From: JAWSUT01 sp033549345
GTDB lineage: Bacteria; Bacillota; Dethiobacteria; Dethiobacterales; Dethiobacteraceae
Length of the DNA stretch: 11,635 nucleotides
Direction of reading: 5' to 3'
Assembly: GCA_033549345.1 (NCBI GenBank)
Contig: JAWSUT010000051.1
Span: 1-11,635, forward strand
Positions 1 through 7,213 of this stretch are shown here, piece by piece (position 1 is the first letter of the stretch; the number at the start of each line of letters is the position of its first letter). A model generated the notes under the pieces. That model ran no database searches. It was not told where the DNA came from and saw only the letters and a program-made list of their open reading frames with translations. The translations under genes were made by a program, and so were the position numbers.

Positions 1-173
1 TTCCTGTTCAGTTTTCAAAGAGCAAAACTCTTTACATCCTTGCCGCTTCCGCAGCACGGAATCTCATCTTAACATATCAAGGTACCATTTTAAGAACCTT
101 TTTCTGATAAGATATGCGATTCAGTGTTGCGACCATTCCGGCCGCGACAAGTATGTATGCCTCTTTCGGCAGG
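1..173 (-). other. untranslated leader of a putative rRNA operon (partial)
   Basis: From the expected transcription start about 7 bases after the -10 box at 180-185, the minus strand runs to the window edge with no ribosome binding site plus start codon of any merit, and it contains the boxA motif. This is how a 16S rRNA leader looks. No mature rRNA sequence is visible, so the downstream gene is inferred; a tRNA operon is the alternative. One more possible -10 (TTAAGAT, around 70) has no good -35 and was not called. Confidence 0.55.
12..24 (-). promoter_or_regulatory. boxA-like rRNA antitermination motif
   Basis: Read on the minus strand this is TGCTCTTTGAAAA, continuing as CTGAACA. The TGCTCTTT core matches the boxA element that recruits the Nus antitermination complex on rRNA transcripts, and a TTTGAAAACTGAAC string is common in Firmicutes rRNA leaders and spacers. 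It lies downstream of two minus-strand promoters, so it reads as the leader of an rrn operon whose 16S gene would be off the left edge. Confidence 0.7.
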
Positions 174-179
174 AACTTT

Positions 180-208
180 ATTATACCATGTTTATGGCCG
201 CTTTGCAA
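180..208 (-). promoter_or_regulatory. rrn promoter P2 (sigma-A)
   Basis: On the minus strand, TTGCAA (203-208) and TATAAT (180-185) are separated by exactly 17 bases, and the sequence upstream of the -35 is A/T-rich. The -10 is a perfect consensus and the -35 matches at four of six positions. It sits downstream of a second promoter in the same direction, the tandem arrangement typical of rRNA operons. Confidence 0.75.
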
Positions 209-285
209 CAAACATATTTTGGTATTTATCGTTCCATTCCCGATGTAGGGCTTTGTAGCAGGCCGCCCTTAGCGGCACAAGACAT

Positions 286-314
286 ATCTTATCATGTTCC
301 GTTATCCATGTCAA
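286..314 (-). promoter_or_regulatory. rrn promoter P1 (sigma-A)
   Basis: On the minus strand a perfect TTGACA (309-314) is followed after exactly 17 bases by TAAGAT (286-291), four of six to the -10 consensus. It lies about 106 bases upstream of the P2 promoter and fires the same way, off the left edge. The rest of 315-479 shows no gene; a short plus-strand reading frame there overlaps both promoters and has no ribosome binding site. Confidence 0.7.
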
Positions 315-479
315 CAAGCCATTTAAAGGGTGCTATCCCATTCCAATCCAGGCTGTCCGGACCCGGTAGCCATAGGCGGTAATTAATTTACGTGATAAGG
401 ATATCATATCAGCCAAAGTGGGGAAAAGTAATTAAAAAAATATGAAAACTCACAAACAATCTAAAAAGGATGTGACATA

Positions 480-1400
480 ATGCTTCGCTTCTGGCGTGGA
501 TTTTGGCTTGTAGCGTACCCAAAGATTTGGATAGCTTCGACCATCCCGATGCTCGTGGGCACGGCACTGGCCTATGGTATGACCGGCCGTTTTAATTTAT
601 ATTGGTTCATTGTAGCCCTAATCGGCCTCTATATCATTGAAATCGGTAAAAATGCGGCAAATGACCTGGTGGATTACCGCAGCGGGGCGGATTTAGCAGT
701 GGCGCCTGAAAACCGGACACCGTTTAGCGGGGGCAGAAACCGTGCCCTTGTAAACGGGCAGGTCAGTGTAAATGAGGCTGCGCTGATCACTATCATTACT
801 CTGTTTGTCGGCGGCCTCTTTGGGATTTATATTTCACTCTTTCGTGAACCGATGATTTTCTGGATTGGCAGCAGCGGTTTATTTTTTGCAGCGGCATACA
901 GCCTGCCACCTTTTAAACTCGCTTACCGCGGTCTCGGAGAACTTGTAGTCGGCCTGACATTCGGACCCTTAATCGTCAGCGGTGCATTTGCGGTACAGAC
1001 ACATTTTCTTTCCACAGAAGTCATTTTGGTTTCCCTGCCGATTGGTTTTCTGATTACTAATATTTTATTTATTAACCAGTATCCTGACTATGAGGCTGAT
1101 AAATTATGTAACAAACGTAACTGGGTAGTCCGCCTCGGCAAGACAAATGCTCTTAAAGTCTATATCGGCTTGTTTGTTCTGGCTTATCTTTCAATTATTC
1201 TCCTGTCTATGTGGACAAAAAACCCGTTCTGGCTTCTCTCCTTTGTCAGTCTGAGGTTAGTGATCCGCGCCGTCAGAGTAGCAGCCCGTTCATATAATGA
1301 TATTCCCAACATTATCCCTGCCAATATTAATACATTAAAAACATATCAGCTCACAGGAGTGTCCATGGTGATTTCTGCGGTACTCGGGAGGTTTCTATGA
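480..1400 (+). CDS. UbiA-family membrane prenyltransferase (MenA-like)
   Basis: This is an integral membrane enzyme of 306 residues that should transfer a polyprenyl chain from its diphosphate to an acceptor, as MenA does for dihydroxynaphthoate in menaquinone synthesis. Visible evidence: many hydrophobic helices; the first aspartate-rich motif NDxxDYxxGxD at residues 61-71; and the second, PDYEAD, at 202-207, followed by KLCNKRN. These acidic clusters bind Mg2+-diphosphate in the superfamily. Length fits the family (about 280-310). AAGGAT lies about 9 bases before the ATG. It heads a two-gene operon, overlapping the next gene by 4 bases. No menaquinone genes are nearby, so the acceptor cannot be told from context; heme, chlorophyll-type and phospholipid-type UbiA members are less likely alternatives. 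Confidence 0.87.
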   Translation: MLRFWRGFWLVAYPKIWIASTIPMLVGTALAYGMTGRFNLYWFIVALIGLYIIEIGKNAANDLVDYRSGADLAVAPENRTPFSGGRNRALVNGQVSVNEAALITIITLFVGGLFGIYISLFREPMIFWIGSSGLFFAAAYSLPPFKLAYRGLGELVVGLTFGPLIVSGAFAVQTHFLSTEVILVSLPIGFLITNILFINQYPDYEADKLCNKRNWVVRLGKTNALKVYIGLFVLAYLSIILLSMWTKNPFWLLSFVSLRLVIRAVRVAARSYNDIPNIIPANINTLKTYQLTGVSMVISAVLGRFL

Positions 1401-1837
1401 AAAGGATTGTAAGTTGGCTCTTTGTTGTAAATGCGCTGCTGATTATTGTAATGGTTTGGTTTGCTATAGGTAACCGGCTGGCAACAGACCACGCAGTTGA
1501 ACAGCCGCCTGATTTTGATGTACCGGTTCAGGAAGTTTTCCGGGATGATGTGATTCTGACAATGCTAATGCCCTACATTAATTCAGCCGTTACAGGCCGG
1601 TACGGAACGCAAAACAGTTATGCCCTGCAAACTGCCCCATATGCTATTCTCGGCATAACGCAACCCGACCCCAAGATGCAGCACACTTTTGAGGTTAAAG
1701 TAAACGTTCAACCATATGCCAATGCACATGTCACAGTCGGTGAGGACATTCTGACCTTCGAGGTGTCACCGGGTCGTATTTACCTCAAAGAGTTTCTGCA
1801 TGTCAAAGACTACCCTTTACCTAAACATTTGCAGTAG
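1397..1837 (+). CDS. membrane-anchored small protein, DUF3888-like
   Basis: A 146-residue protein whose start overlaps the stop of the UbiA-family gene (ATGA), implying translational coupling. Residues about 5-25 form one strong hydrophobic segment after MKR, so it is either an uncleaved anchor or a signal peptide without a lipobox; the remainder would be extracytoplasmic. The block DDVILTMLMPYINSAVTGRYG, then a Y-rich stretch, then alternating beta-like segments FEVKVNV and HVTVGEDILTFEV, resemble what I recall of the Bacillus DUF3888 family, whose function is unknown. That assignment is from memory and moderate. The pairing suggests a role at the membrane connected with the prenyltransferase. 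AGGAGG-like CGGGAGG sits about 6 bases before the ATG. Its stop is one base from the stop of convergent khtU, with no room for a terminator. Confidence 0.75.
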   Translation: MKRIVSWLFVVNALLIIVMVWFAIGNRLATDHAVEQPPDFDVPVQEVFRDDVILTMLMPYINSAVTGRYGTQNSYALQTAPYAILGITQPDPKMQHTFEVKVNVQPYANAHVTVGEDILTFEVSPGRIYLKEFLHVKDYPLPKHLQ

Positions 1838-1838
1838 T

Positions 1839-2984
1839 TCATAATTTTTTGAGTAACTTCTTTGACCAGCGACCCGCATAATGGAACATGAACATACCAA
1901 TAGAGGCTGTCCCTAAAATATAAATACCGCTAAACGATCTGAGAATCCCCGGTGCAAGAGCAGCAATAATGACAGAAAACTCACCGCGCTGCCCCAGTGA
2001 AAAACCGGAACGCAATGCGCTCAGAGGAGTCAGGCCAAACATTTTCCCGCCGAAATACCCCACAAGCAGTTTGGCCACTACAGACCAAATTAGTAAAGTA
2101 AATAAGAGTCCCGGTAAGGGGAGCCCTTCCTGAAAAGTAATTGTGGTGCCAAACCAAAAGAAAAAGAACGGCAAAAACAAGTTGCGTACCGGCAAGACAA
2201 TTGTATCGAGTTCATATGAACGGCCGGTTTCAGAAAGCATCATGCCTGCCAGAAATGCACCGAGAACCTCTGAGAGCCCCAGCATCACTGCAATACCGGC
2301 ATAGGTCAGGGCAATTCCCACTGCAAAAAGCGGCATAAAATCTTCTTCGTAGTATTTTTCAATGAATCCGCCAATTTTACGAAAGCCAGATGTCCCAACG
2401 AGAATTCCACCGGCGATAAGCATAAACGTTTTTACAGCCAGCAGGGCAATTCCCTCACCAGAAAGAGACGCCCCCAACGCAAGGCTTGCCAGAACCGAGG
2501 CCAGAATCGGTGCCACCAAATCCTCAAAGATTAACAAAGCCAGAATAAATTCCGCCTCAGGTGCGGCAAGCCGTTTTTTATCCTCCAGTAATTTAATTGT
2601 GATGGACGAGCTGGTAGCATAGGCTACGCCCCCCACAACAAAGGCCTCAAGCCAGACAAGACCAAACAGCCTGGCAATGAACATGCCTGCGCCGAGGTTA
2701 AGTATGACGTCCAGCACACCGCCCAGCCAGACTTTTTTTGAAATATCCACCATCTTATGCAGGGGAAACTCAAGTCCCAACAGAAAAAAAAGCAGCACAA
2801 TACCGATTTCAGCAACATGGTCCAATACTGCGAAATCCGCGGCAAGCAGCCCGCCCAGAGCGATTCCGAGAAGGATCAGTGCCGGTACAGCCGGTATCTT
2901 TACCTTGAAGCTGGCAAAGCTCAGGCCAAAGAAAATGACCAGCATCACACCGCCCACAAGTAAAAAAGGCCATTGCTCCAACAT
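1839..2984 (-). CDS. khtU: K+/H+ antiporter membrane subunit KhtU (CPA2 family)
   Basis: A 381-residue, almost wholly hydrophobic protein with about 12 membrane segments, matching the Na+/H+ exchanger domain of the CPA2 family. Characteristic blocks are LLFFLLGLEFPL near residue 64, AYATSSSITIKLLEDKKR near 120, IFEDLVAPILA near 152 (the conserved ED pair of the translocation path), and GAFLAGMMLSE near 242. Unlike KefB/KefC it ends after the membrane domain with no cytosolic nucleotide-binding RCK_N domain. The regulatory part is instead the separate protein encoded just upstream, as in Bacillus subtilis KhtTU. It would expel K+ (or other monovalent cations) in exchange for H+. AAGGGGTG precedes the ATG by about 6 bases and overlaps the stop of khtT, 11 bases away. 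Confidence 0.87.
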   Translation of the reverse strand: MLEQWPFLLVGGVMLVIFFGLSFASFKVKIPAVPALILLGIALGGLLAADFAVLDHVAEIGIVLLFFLLGLEFPLHKMVDISKKVWLGGVLDVILNLGAGMFIARLFGLVWLEAFVVGGVAYATSSSITIKLLEDKKRLAAPEAEFILALLIFEDLVAPILASVLASLALGASLSGEGIALLAVKTFMLIAGGILVGTSGFRKIGGFIEKYYEEDFMPLFAVGIALTYAGIAVMLGLSEVLGAFLAGMMLSETGRSYELDTIVLPVRNLFLPFFFFWFGTTITFQEGLPLPGLLFTLLIWSVVAKLLVGYFGGKMFGLTPLSALRSGFSLGQRGEFSVIIAALAPGILRSFSGIYILGTASIGMFMFHYAGRWSKKLLKKL

Positions 2985-2995
2985 AAAAACACCCC

Positions 2996-3496
2996 TTACT
3001 CTTTACAGAGCCCCTGATCTTTGCATAAGGGCTCAAGGGCCCGCAGCTGCTCTCTCTTTCCCACAACCATTAACAGGTCATCCGGCAAAAGAAGCTCATC
3101 TGCCTTTGGGCTTACAATCATCTCTTCACCACGCTGAATCCCGATAATCGTAGCTCCTGTGGTTTCTTTGATTCTTGAATCTTTAATTGCCTGATTGGCC
3201 AGCTGAGAATCCTCCGTGATTTTGACCCACTCAATAAACAGCTTTTTCATCACGATCTCCATTTTCTCACTGCTGACCGGCTGATAATCTGCGCCAAGCA
3301 GGATTGCACCGACCCTGCGAGCTTCTTCATCACTCATTTCCAAAGTATAAAGCGGTTCATCCTCGTCTGGGCCGTCCATCAGATAGATCTCCCGCCGGCC
3401 GCTATGATGAATGATAATTACAAAGGTTTGCCCTTCAGCCGAGTTGACAGTATATTTTTTACCCACACCCGGCAAGTCAGCTTCTTTGATGAGCAT
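2996..3496 (-). CDS. khtT: KhtT-like RCK_C regulatory subunit of K+/H+ antiporter
   Basis: A soluble 166-residue regulator. The N-terminal part (about 1-75) contains EADLPGVGKKY and GRREIYLMD, typical of KhtT. The C-terminal part (about 85-160) is a TrkA-C/RCK_C domain: LANQAIKDSRIKETTGATII, then a SPKADELLLPDDLLMVVGK turn. In B. subtilis the homologous subunit gates KhtU, and its RCK_C domain binds cyclic di-AMP and senses pH; that function is inferred by family. Start choice: an in-frame ATG at 3514 has no ribosome binding site, whereas the ATG at 3496 follows AAGGCAGGTG and gives the family's usual length (about 165). It lies between an MBL hydrolase gene (35-base gap) and khtU (11-base gap), probably one transcript. 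Confidence 0.85.
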   Translation of the reverse strand: MLIKEADLPGVGKKYTVNSAEGQTFVIIIHHSGRREIYLMDGPDEDEPLYTLEMSDEEARRVGAILLGADYQPVSSEKMEIVMKKLFIEWVKITEDSQLANQAIKDSRIKETTGATIIGIQRGEEMIVSPKADELLLPDDLLMVVGKREQLRALEPLCKDQGLCKE

Positions 3497-3530
3497 ATAC
3501 ACACCTGCCTTCATTTTTTTCTGGACTTAC

Positions 3531-4505
3531 CTAAACAAGCTGGTAAAGCACCGCATCCTGATCTGTTTTTCTTTGCAATGCACCCAAGCCTTCGAGATAC
3601 TTCAGATGTGCCAGGGCTTCCCCCGTGGCAAACCACTTCTGTGCGACGGGAAATTCTTCAAATGTATTGTAAGTCATGTCCCAGGTCATTTTGGCCGCCA
3701 CCTGATACGCATTTAGCTCTTTCCCTCTAAGAATCTCCAGCACTTCATCTGAACGATGCCTGTGATGAACTTTAAGTTCCTCAATGCGTTTATGTAAATC
3801 CATAATAAGTGCCCGGTGACCCGGCAGCACCAATTTTACATCCAGTAAACTCACTCTATCCAGGCTGCAGAGAAAGTCATGCAGTGGATCGTATCTATCT
3901 GACCAAAGAGAAATGTTCGGTGTAATATCCTGTAAAACATGGTCGCCCGAAATAAGAATCTTTTTCTTCTTTTCATAAAGGCACATATGCCCGCGGGTAT
4001 GTCCCGGTGTTTTGACACATGAAAAAGAGTAGTCACCCACAGTAAGCATGTCACCGTCTTCTACAATTGTAAACTCCACTTTTTCCATTGCCCTGTACTT
4101 GAATCCGGGATGCTTATGAATTGCATCCTGAAACACCTCTACAGGAAAACCCCCTGTCTTGGTAAAAACTCGCATTGCTTCCCAGTGGCTATCGTCTGTG
4201 TTGATAAGTTCCCCGTCTTCACGGCTGCAGTATGCAGTTGCACCCCGGCTGACCAAATCAGCAACAAGACCTGAATGGTCTGCATGCATATGTGTGATCA
4301 GGACATCCGTATTCTCCAGATCCACCTGTAACTCTGCCAAGCCGGAGAGGAGAATCTCCCGGCATTCAGACCTGTTAAACCCTGTATCAATGACCAGATT
4401 GCGACCGCGGCTCTGAAAGACGTAGCAGTTGAGAGATTTCAGCGGATTATTCGGTATGGGCACATCAATTTTATTCACACCGGGTTGAATTTCGGTTATC
4501 ATCAT
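3531..4505 (-). CDS. metallo-beta-lactamase-fold hydrolase (glyoxalase II-like)
   Basis: A cytosolic protein of 324 residues of the MBL superfamily. The signature HMHADH is at residues 72-77. The other metal ligands are visible: H169 in PGHTRGH (H169/H173), D188 in SGDH, and H230 in LPGHR, giving a complete dinuclear site. A C-terminal helical/winged-helix extension (about 235-324, ending in LKYLEGLGALQRK) is typical of hydrolases acting on thioesters and similar substrates. Substrate is unknown. Start choice: the ATG at 4514 abuts AGAGG with no spacing, so the ATG at 4505, nine bases past AGAGG, is preferred; the ATG at 4502 is also possible. It is the first gene of a probable operon with khtT and khtU, which suggests stress-related thioester hydrolysis, but that link is inference. 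Confidence 0.85.
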   Translation of the reverse strand: MMITEIQPGVNKIDVPIPNNPLKSLNCYVFQSRGRNLVIDTGFNRSECREILLSGLAELQVDLENTDVLITHMHADHSGLVADLVSRGATAYCSREDGELINTDDSHWEAMRVFTKTGGFPVEVFQDAIHKHPGFKYRAMEKVEFTIVEDGDMLTVGDYSFSCVKTPGHTRGHMCLYEKKKKILISGDHVLQDITPNISLWSDRYDPLHDFLCSLDRVSLLDVKLVLPGHRALIMDLHKRIEELKVHHRHRSDEVLEILRGKELNAYQVAAKMTWDMTYNTFEEFPVAQKWFATGEALAHLKYLEGLGALQRKTDQDAVLYQLV

Positions 4506-4701
4506 GTTCACCATCCTCTGTTTAACAACAAGAAGAATCCTATGTACATAATTCGCAGTTCTTTCACGCTATTCCTTTTAATCCTGTTCAAAGTTCACAC
4601 AGCAGGTGCAACTTTCTTCTGGAATCACTATACGGATAAAAGACTTCTATCAAAGGACGGCGTTGTGGATCTGCATTTCTGCGCAAATACAGGATGAGCA
4701 T

Positions 4702-4735
4702 AAAGAAGCACTGATCCAATGACCAGTGCTTCTTT
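4702..4735. terminator. hairpin terminator after the Gfo/Idh/MocA gene
   Basis: Perfect 12-bp stem AAAGAAGCACTG (4702-4713) / CAGTGCTTCTTT (4724-4735) with a 10-base loop. It lies 20 bases past the stop of the minus-strand oxidoreductase gene at 4755. The T-rich part is mostly inside the stem arm, so the U-tract is modest on both strands. The rest of the 4506-4754 gap holds no gene, and I found no convincing promoter for the MBL operon there. Confidence 0.7.
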
Positions 4736-4754
4736 GTTTAGGGTGCTGTTTATT

Positions 4755-5867
4755 TCAGACCAGGTTGCCCCTGCTGAAAATCTCATCCGGATGAATTTCT
4801 CCGTTTCCACCCAGATAATGCAAAGGCATATCACCTTCTATCGTGACAACCTTTTGCTGTTTAATTGAATCTAAAATGCACATACAGACCCTTAAGTCAC
4901 CAAACTCCATTTCCGGTGTCACACTGATTTGCTCAAGGCCGGTGAAAGAGTTATAGAAGTTAAGCAGTTCATTGTAAAACCCTTTTTGCACTTCATATGG
5001 GAATTGTTCGCTGCGGCCGTCATTATACGCGACGTTGATGACTCCCGCATCCCGCTCTTCAAGATAAATCATCCCGTCTGTGCCAAAGACGCGCAGGCCG
5101 GTTAACGGGCGCTGTGCATCCTGTCCGGCACAGAAAAATGAATACTGGCCGGTAACCCCATTTTCGAACTCCAGGTTGACATTGACAACAGAATACGGAG
5201 AAAATGATTCGTTCTGAGGGCGGCCGAAAGCATGCACCTTTGCCACACCGCCGAAAATGTGCTGCATTTCGGCAACATCATGAATTGCCATATCCGTAAT
5301 GGCGCCACCGGGATATTCAGGATGCTGGCGCCACTCTGTGGCAGGAAATTTATCACCCAACATGTCTCTTGGGAAATCGGTTACACTGTTTAAAATAAAG
5401 TAGTAAATATCCCCGACCTTATTTGTGCGAACCAGGTCCCGGATAAAATCAGCTTCCTGGCTATATCGGCAGTTTTCGGCAATCATTACCGGAATGCCGT
5501 ATTTCTTGGCCAGTACACGGGCATGAATTGCCTGATTCAGTGTGGGCGCAAGCGGTTTTTCACAAATAATGCCTTTACGCTGATTTGCCCATTCACTGGC
5601 AACCTGTTCAGTTACTTCATAATTTAGCTCGATGGGTACCATGATATCCACAAGGTCCAGATTGGCTTTTTTAATCATTTCCCTGTAGTCTGTATACACA
5701 TTTGCTTCATTTATGTTCAGTTTGCCTGCCCAGTTCAGAGCCTTTTGCTTGTCAATATCACAAAGCGCTGTAATTGCATACTGCTCTGCCAGACTGCTAA
5801 AAGCGGGGTAATGCAGACGTTCAAATGCCATGCCGGTACCGATAATGCCTACTTTTAGTTTTTGCAT
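4755..5867 (-). CDS. Gfo/Idh/MocA-family NAD(P)-dependent oxidoreductase
   Basis: A 370-residue cytosolic dehydrogenase. The N-terminal Rossmann fold begins KVGIIGTGMAFERLH (residues 5-19; glycines at 7, 10 and 12 bind the dinucleotide). CEKPLA at 102-107 contains the conserved EKP with catalytic-site Lys104. The C-terminal alpha/beta domain has PGGAITDMAIHDVAEM (about 186-200), with the D192/H196 pair typical of the family. Length is normal. Members oxidise or reduce sugars, inositols, biliverdin and other substrates; nothing nearby specifies this one. AGGAGGG lies about 8 bases before the ATG. It diverges from the cbrA-like gene over a 178-base gap that has one TTGACA on the minus strand (about 5990) but no matching -10, so no promoter is called. 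Confidence 0.9.
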   Translation of the reverse strand: MQKLKVGIIGTGMAFERLHYPAFSSLAEQYAITALCDIDKQKALNWAGKLNINEANVYTDYREMIKKANLDLVDIMVPIELNYEVTEQVASEWANQRKGIICEKPLAPTLNQAIHARVLAKKYGIPVMIAENCRYSQEADFIRDLVRTNKVGDIYYFILNSVTDFPRDMLGDKFPATEWRQHPEYPGGAITDMAIHDVAEMQHIFGGVAKVHAFGRPQNESFSPYSVVNVNLEFENGVTGQYSFFCAGQDAQRPLTGLRVFGTDGMIYLEERDAGVINVAYNDGRSEQFPYEVQKGFYNELLNFYNSFTGLEQISVTPEMEFGDLRVCMCILDSIKQQKVVTIEGDMPLHYLGGNGEIHPDEIFSRGNLV

Positions 5868-6045
5868 ACTTCTGCCCTCCTGTTATTTTATTTAGCATGT
5901 GCATTACCTATATCTTTATATGCAATATGGCGTGCAGCAGGGAACAGTTTCCTTAGAACGCTTTACGTGAGCAGGAAAAGAGGCAGATGTGTCAAAACTT
6001 TTATGATAGCTTTTACACTACATTTAAGAAATGAGGACAGTCCGG

Positions 6046-7110
6046 GTGTATGATATTGCCATTATTGGCGCCGGTCCCGCCGGAGCCACCCTCGCGCGCA
6101 TGATTGGTCAACATTACAAGGTTCTCTTAATTGATAAAAGACCGTTGGCAGACGAAGCGCAACAGCAGGCCGGCACAAAATGCTGCGGCGGTTTGCTTGC
6201 GCCGGATGCACAAAATATGCTGGGTAAAATGAGTTTAGCTCTGCCCCGGCATGTAATTGTTGCTCCCCAGCTTTTTGTTGTCCGAACACTTGATTTGCAT
6301 AACCACCTGGAACGGTATTATCAACGCTTTCATATCAATATTGACAGAGATAAATTTGACCGGTGGCTGGTTTCTCTGCTGCCGGGTTCAGTTGATTTAC
6401 GCTGCGGTCTGTTAAAATCGTTTGAGCGTGATCATGACCTCTTTAAACTGCACCTGACTCAGGACGGGAAGACCTATTCTGAGTACGCTAAAGTACTCAT
6501 CGGTGCGGACGGAGCGTCTTCTCTGATCCGCAAAAAAGCTTTCCCCAAAGATAAATTTTTAAGAAGCTATGTCGCCATCCAGGAATGGTTTGCCACAGAA
6601 CATGTAGCTCCGTACTTTTCTGTCATCTTCGACAGTGAGATCACTGATTTTTATTCCTGGACCATACCCAAGGAAAATAGTTTACTTATCGGCTCAGCAC
6701 TACCTCAGCATCAACCTTCTCAAAAGTTTGAACTGCTCAAACAAAAGTTAAAGGATTATAACTTTCAGTTTGGCAGCAGGATTAAAAGAGAGGGCGCATT
6801 TATTCTGCGTCCTACAAAAACACCACACGCCTTCACACAACCGGGAATTGCTTTAGTCGGGGAAGCCGCCGGCTGGATCAGCCCCAGCTCTGCTGAAGGA
6901 TTAAGCTATGCTTTCAAAAGTGCACTGCTGGCCGCTGAAAGCCTGCTGGAAGGCCCGGAAGAGTTTATCCAAAAATACGAAAACCGGGCGCGTGATTTAC
7001 AAAAAAATATCCAACTGAAGAATCTTAAATCACCTTTCATGTATAACACACTGCTCAGAAAAATGGTGATGGCCTCCGGACTACAAAGCATCCAAGTGCT
7101 TGACACATAA
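6046..7110 (+). CDS. cbrA: CbrA-like FAD-dependent oxidoreductase (geranylgeranyl reductase superfamily)
   Basis: A flavoprotein of about 354 residues. It opens with the FAD-binding motif YDIAIIGAGPAGATLAR, has KCCGGLLAPDAQ near residue 45, LIGADGASSLIRK near 155 (second FAD-contacting motif), and GEAAGWISPSSAEGLSYAF near 272. These blocks, plus YVAIQEWFA and FYSWTIPK, match what I recall of Escherichia coli CbrA, a colicin M tolerance protein thought to act on polyprenyl carriers by reducing or altering double bonds; the true substrate is unknown. Start choice: the ATG at 6031 has no ribosome binding site in front of it. GTG at 6046 follows GAGGA by 7 bases and yields the usual MYDIA N-terminus, so it is preferred. 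It converges on the ferritin-like gene and shares a terminator with it. Confidence 0.85.
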   Translation: MYDIAIIGAGPAGATLARMIGQHYKVLLIDKRPLADEAQQQAGTKCCGGLLAPDAQNMLGKMSLALPRHVIVAPQLFVVRTLDLHNHLERYYQRFHINIDRDKFDRWLVSLLPGSVDLRCGLLKSFERDHDLFKLHLTQDGKTYSEYAKVLIGADGASSLIRKKAFPKDKFLRSYVAIQEWFATEHVAPYFSVIFDSEITDFYSWTIPKENSLLIGSALPQHQPSQKFELLKQKLKDYNFQFGSRIKREGAFILRPTKTPHAFTQPGIALVGEAAGWISPSSAEGLSYAFKSALLAAESLLEGPEEFIQKYENRARDLQKNIQLKNLKSPFMYNTLLRKMVMASGLQSIQVLDT

Positions 7111-7145
7111 TAAACTGGGAGACAAGGGTGCAAATACTCAAATAA

Positions 7146-7188
7146 AAACAAGAAGCACTGACCCGGCTTATGTCAGTGCTTCTTGTTT
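7146..7188. terminator. strong bidirectional terminator
   Basis: A perfect 17-bp stem AAACAAGAAGCACTGAC (7146-7162) / GTCAGTGCTTCTTGTTT (7172-7188) with a 9-base loop sits between the convergent cbrA-like and ferritin-like genes. T-rich tails follow on both strands (GTTTATTCATTTTAATTTT on plus, GTTTTTATTT on minus), so it should stop transcription from both sides. Its core arm is the same as that of the hairpin at 4702-4735. Confidence 0.85.
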
Positions 7189-7213
7189 ATTCATTTTAAT
7201 TTTCGGTAAACTT

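Noticed and set aside
188..382. Plus-strand reading frame of 64 codons
   Set aside because: It has no ribosome binding site, no recognisable sequence and lies over both minus-strand promoters.
2677..3147. Plus-strand frame of 156 codons
   Set aside because: It is the complement of khtU and khtT, rich in S/P/T as such shadows are, with no ribosome binding site.
5985..5992. TTGACA on the minus strand in the gap before the Gfo/Idh/MocA gene
   Set aside because: No -10-like hexamer occurs 16-19 bases downstream, so I did not call a promoter.
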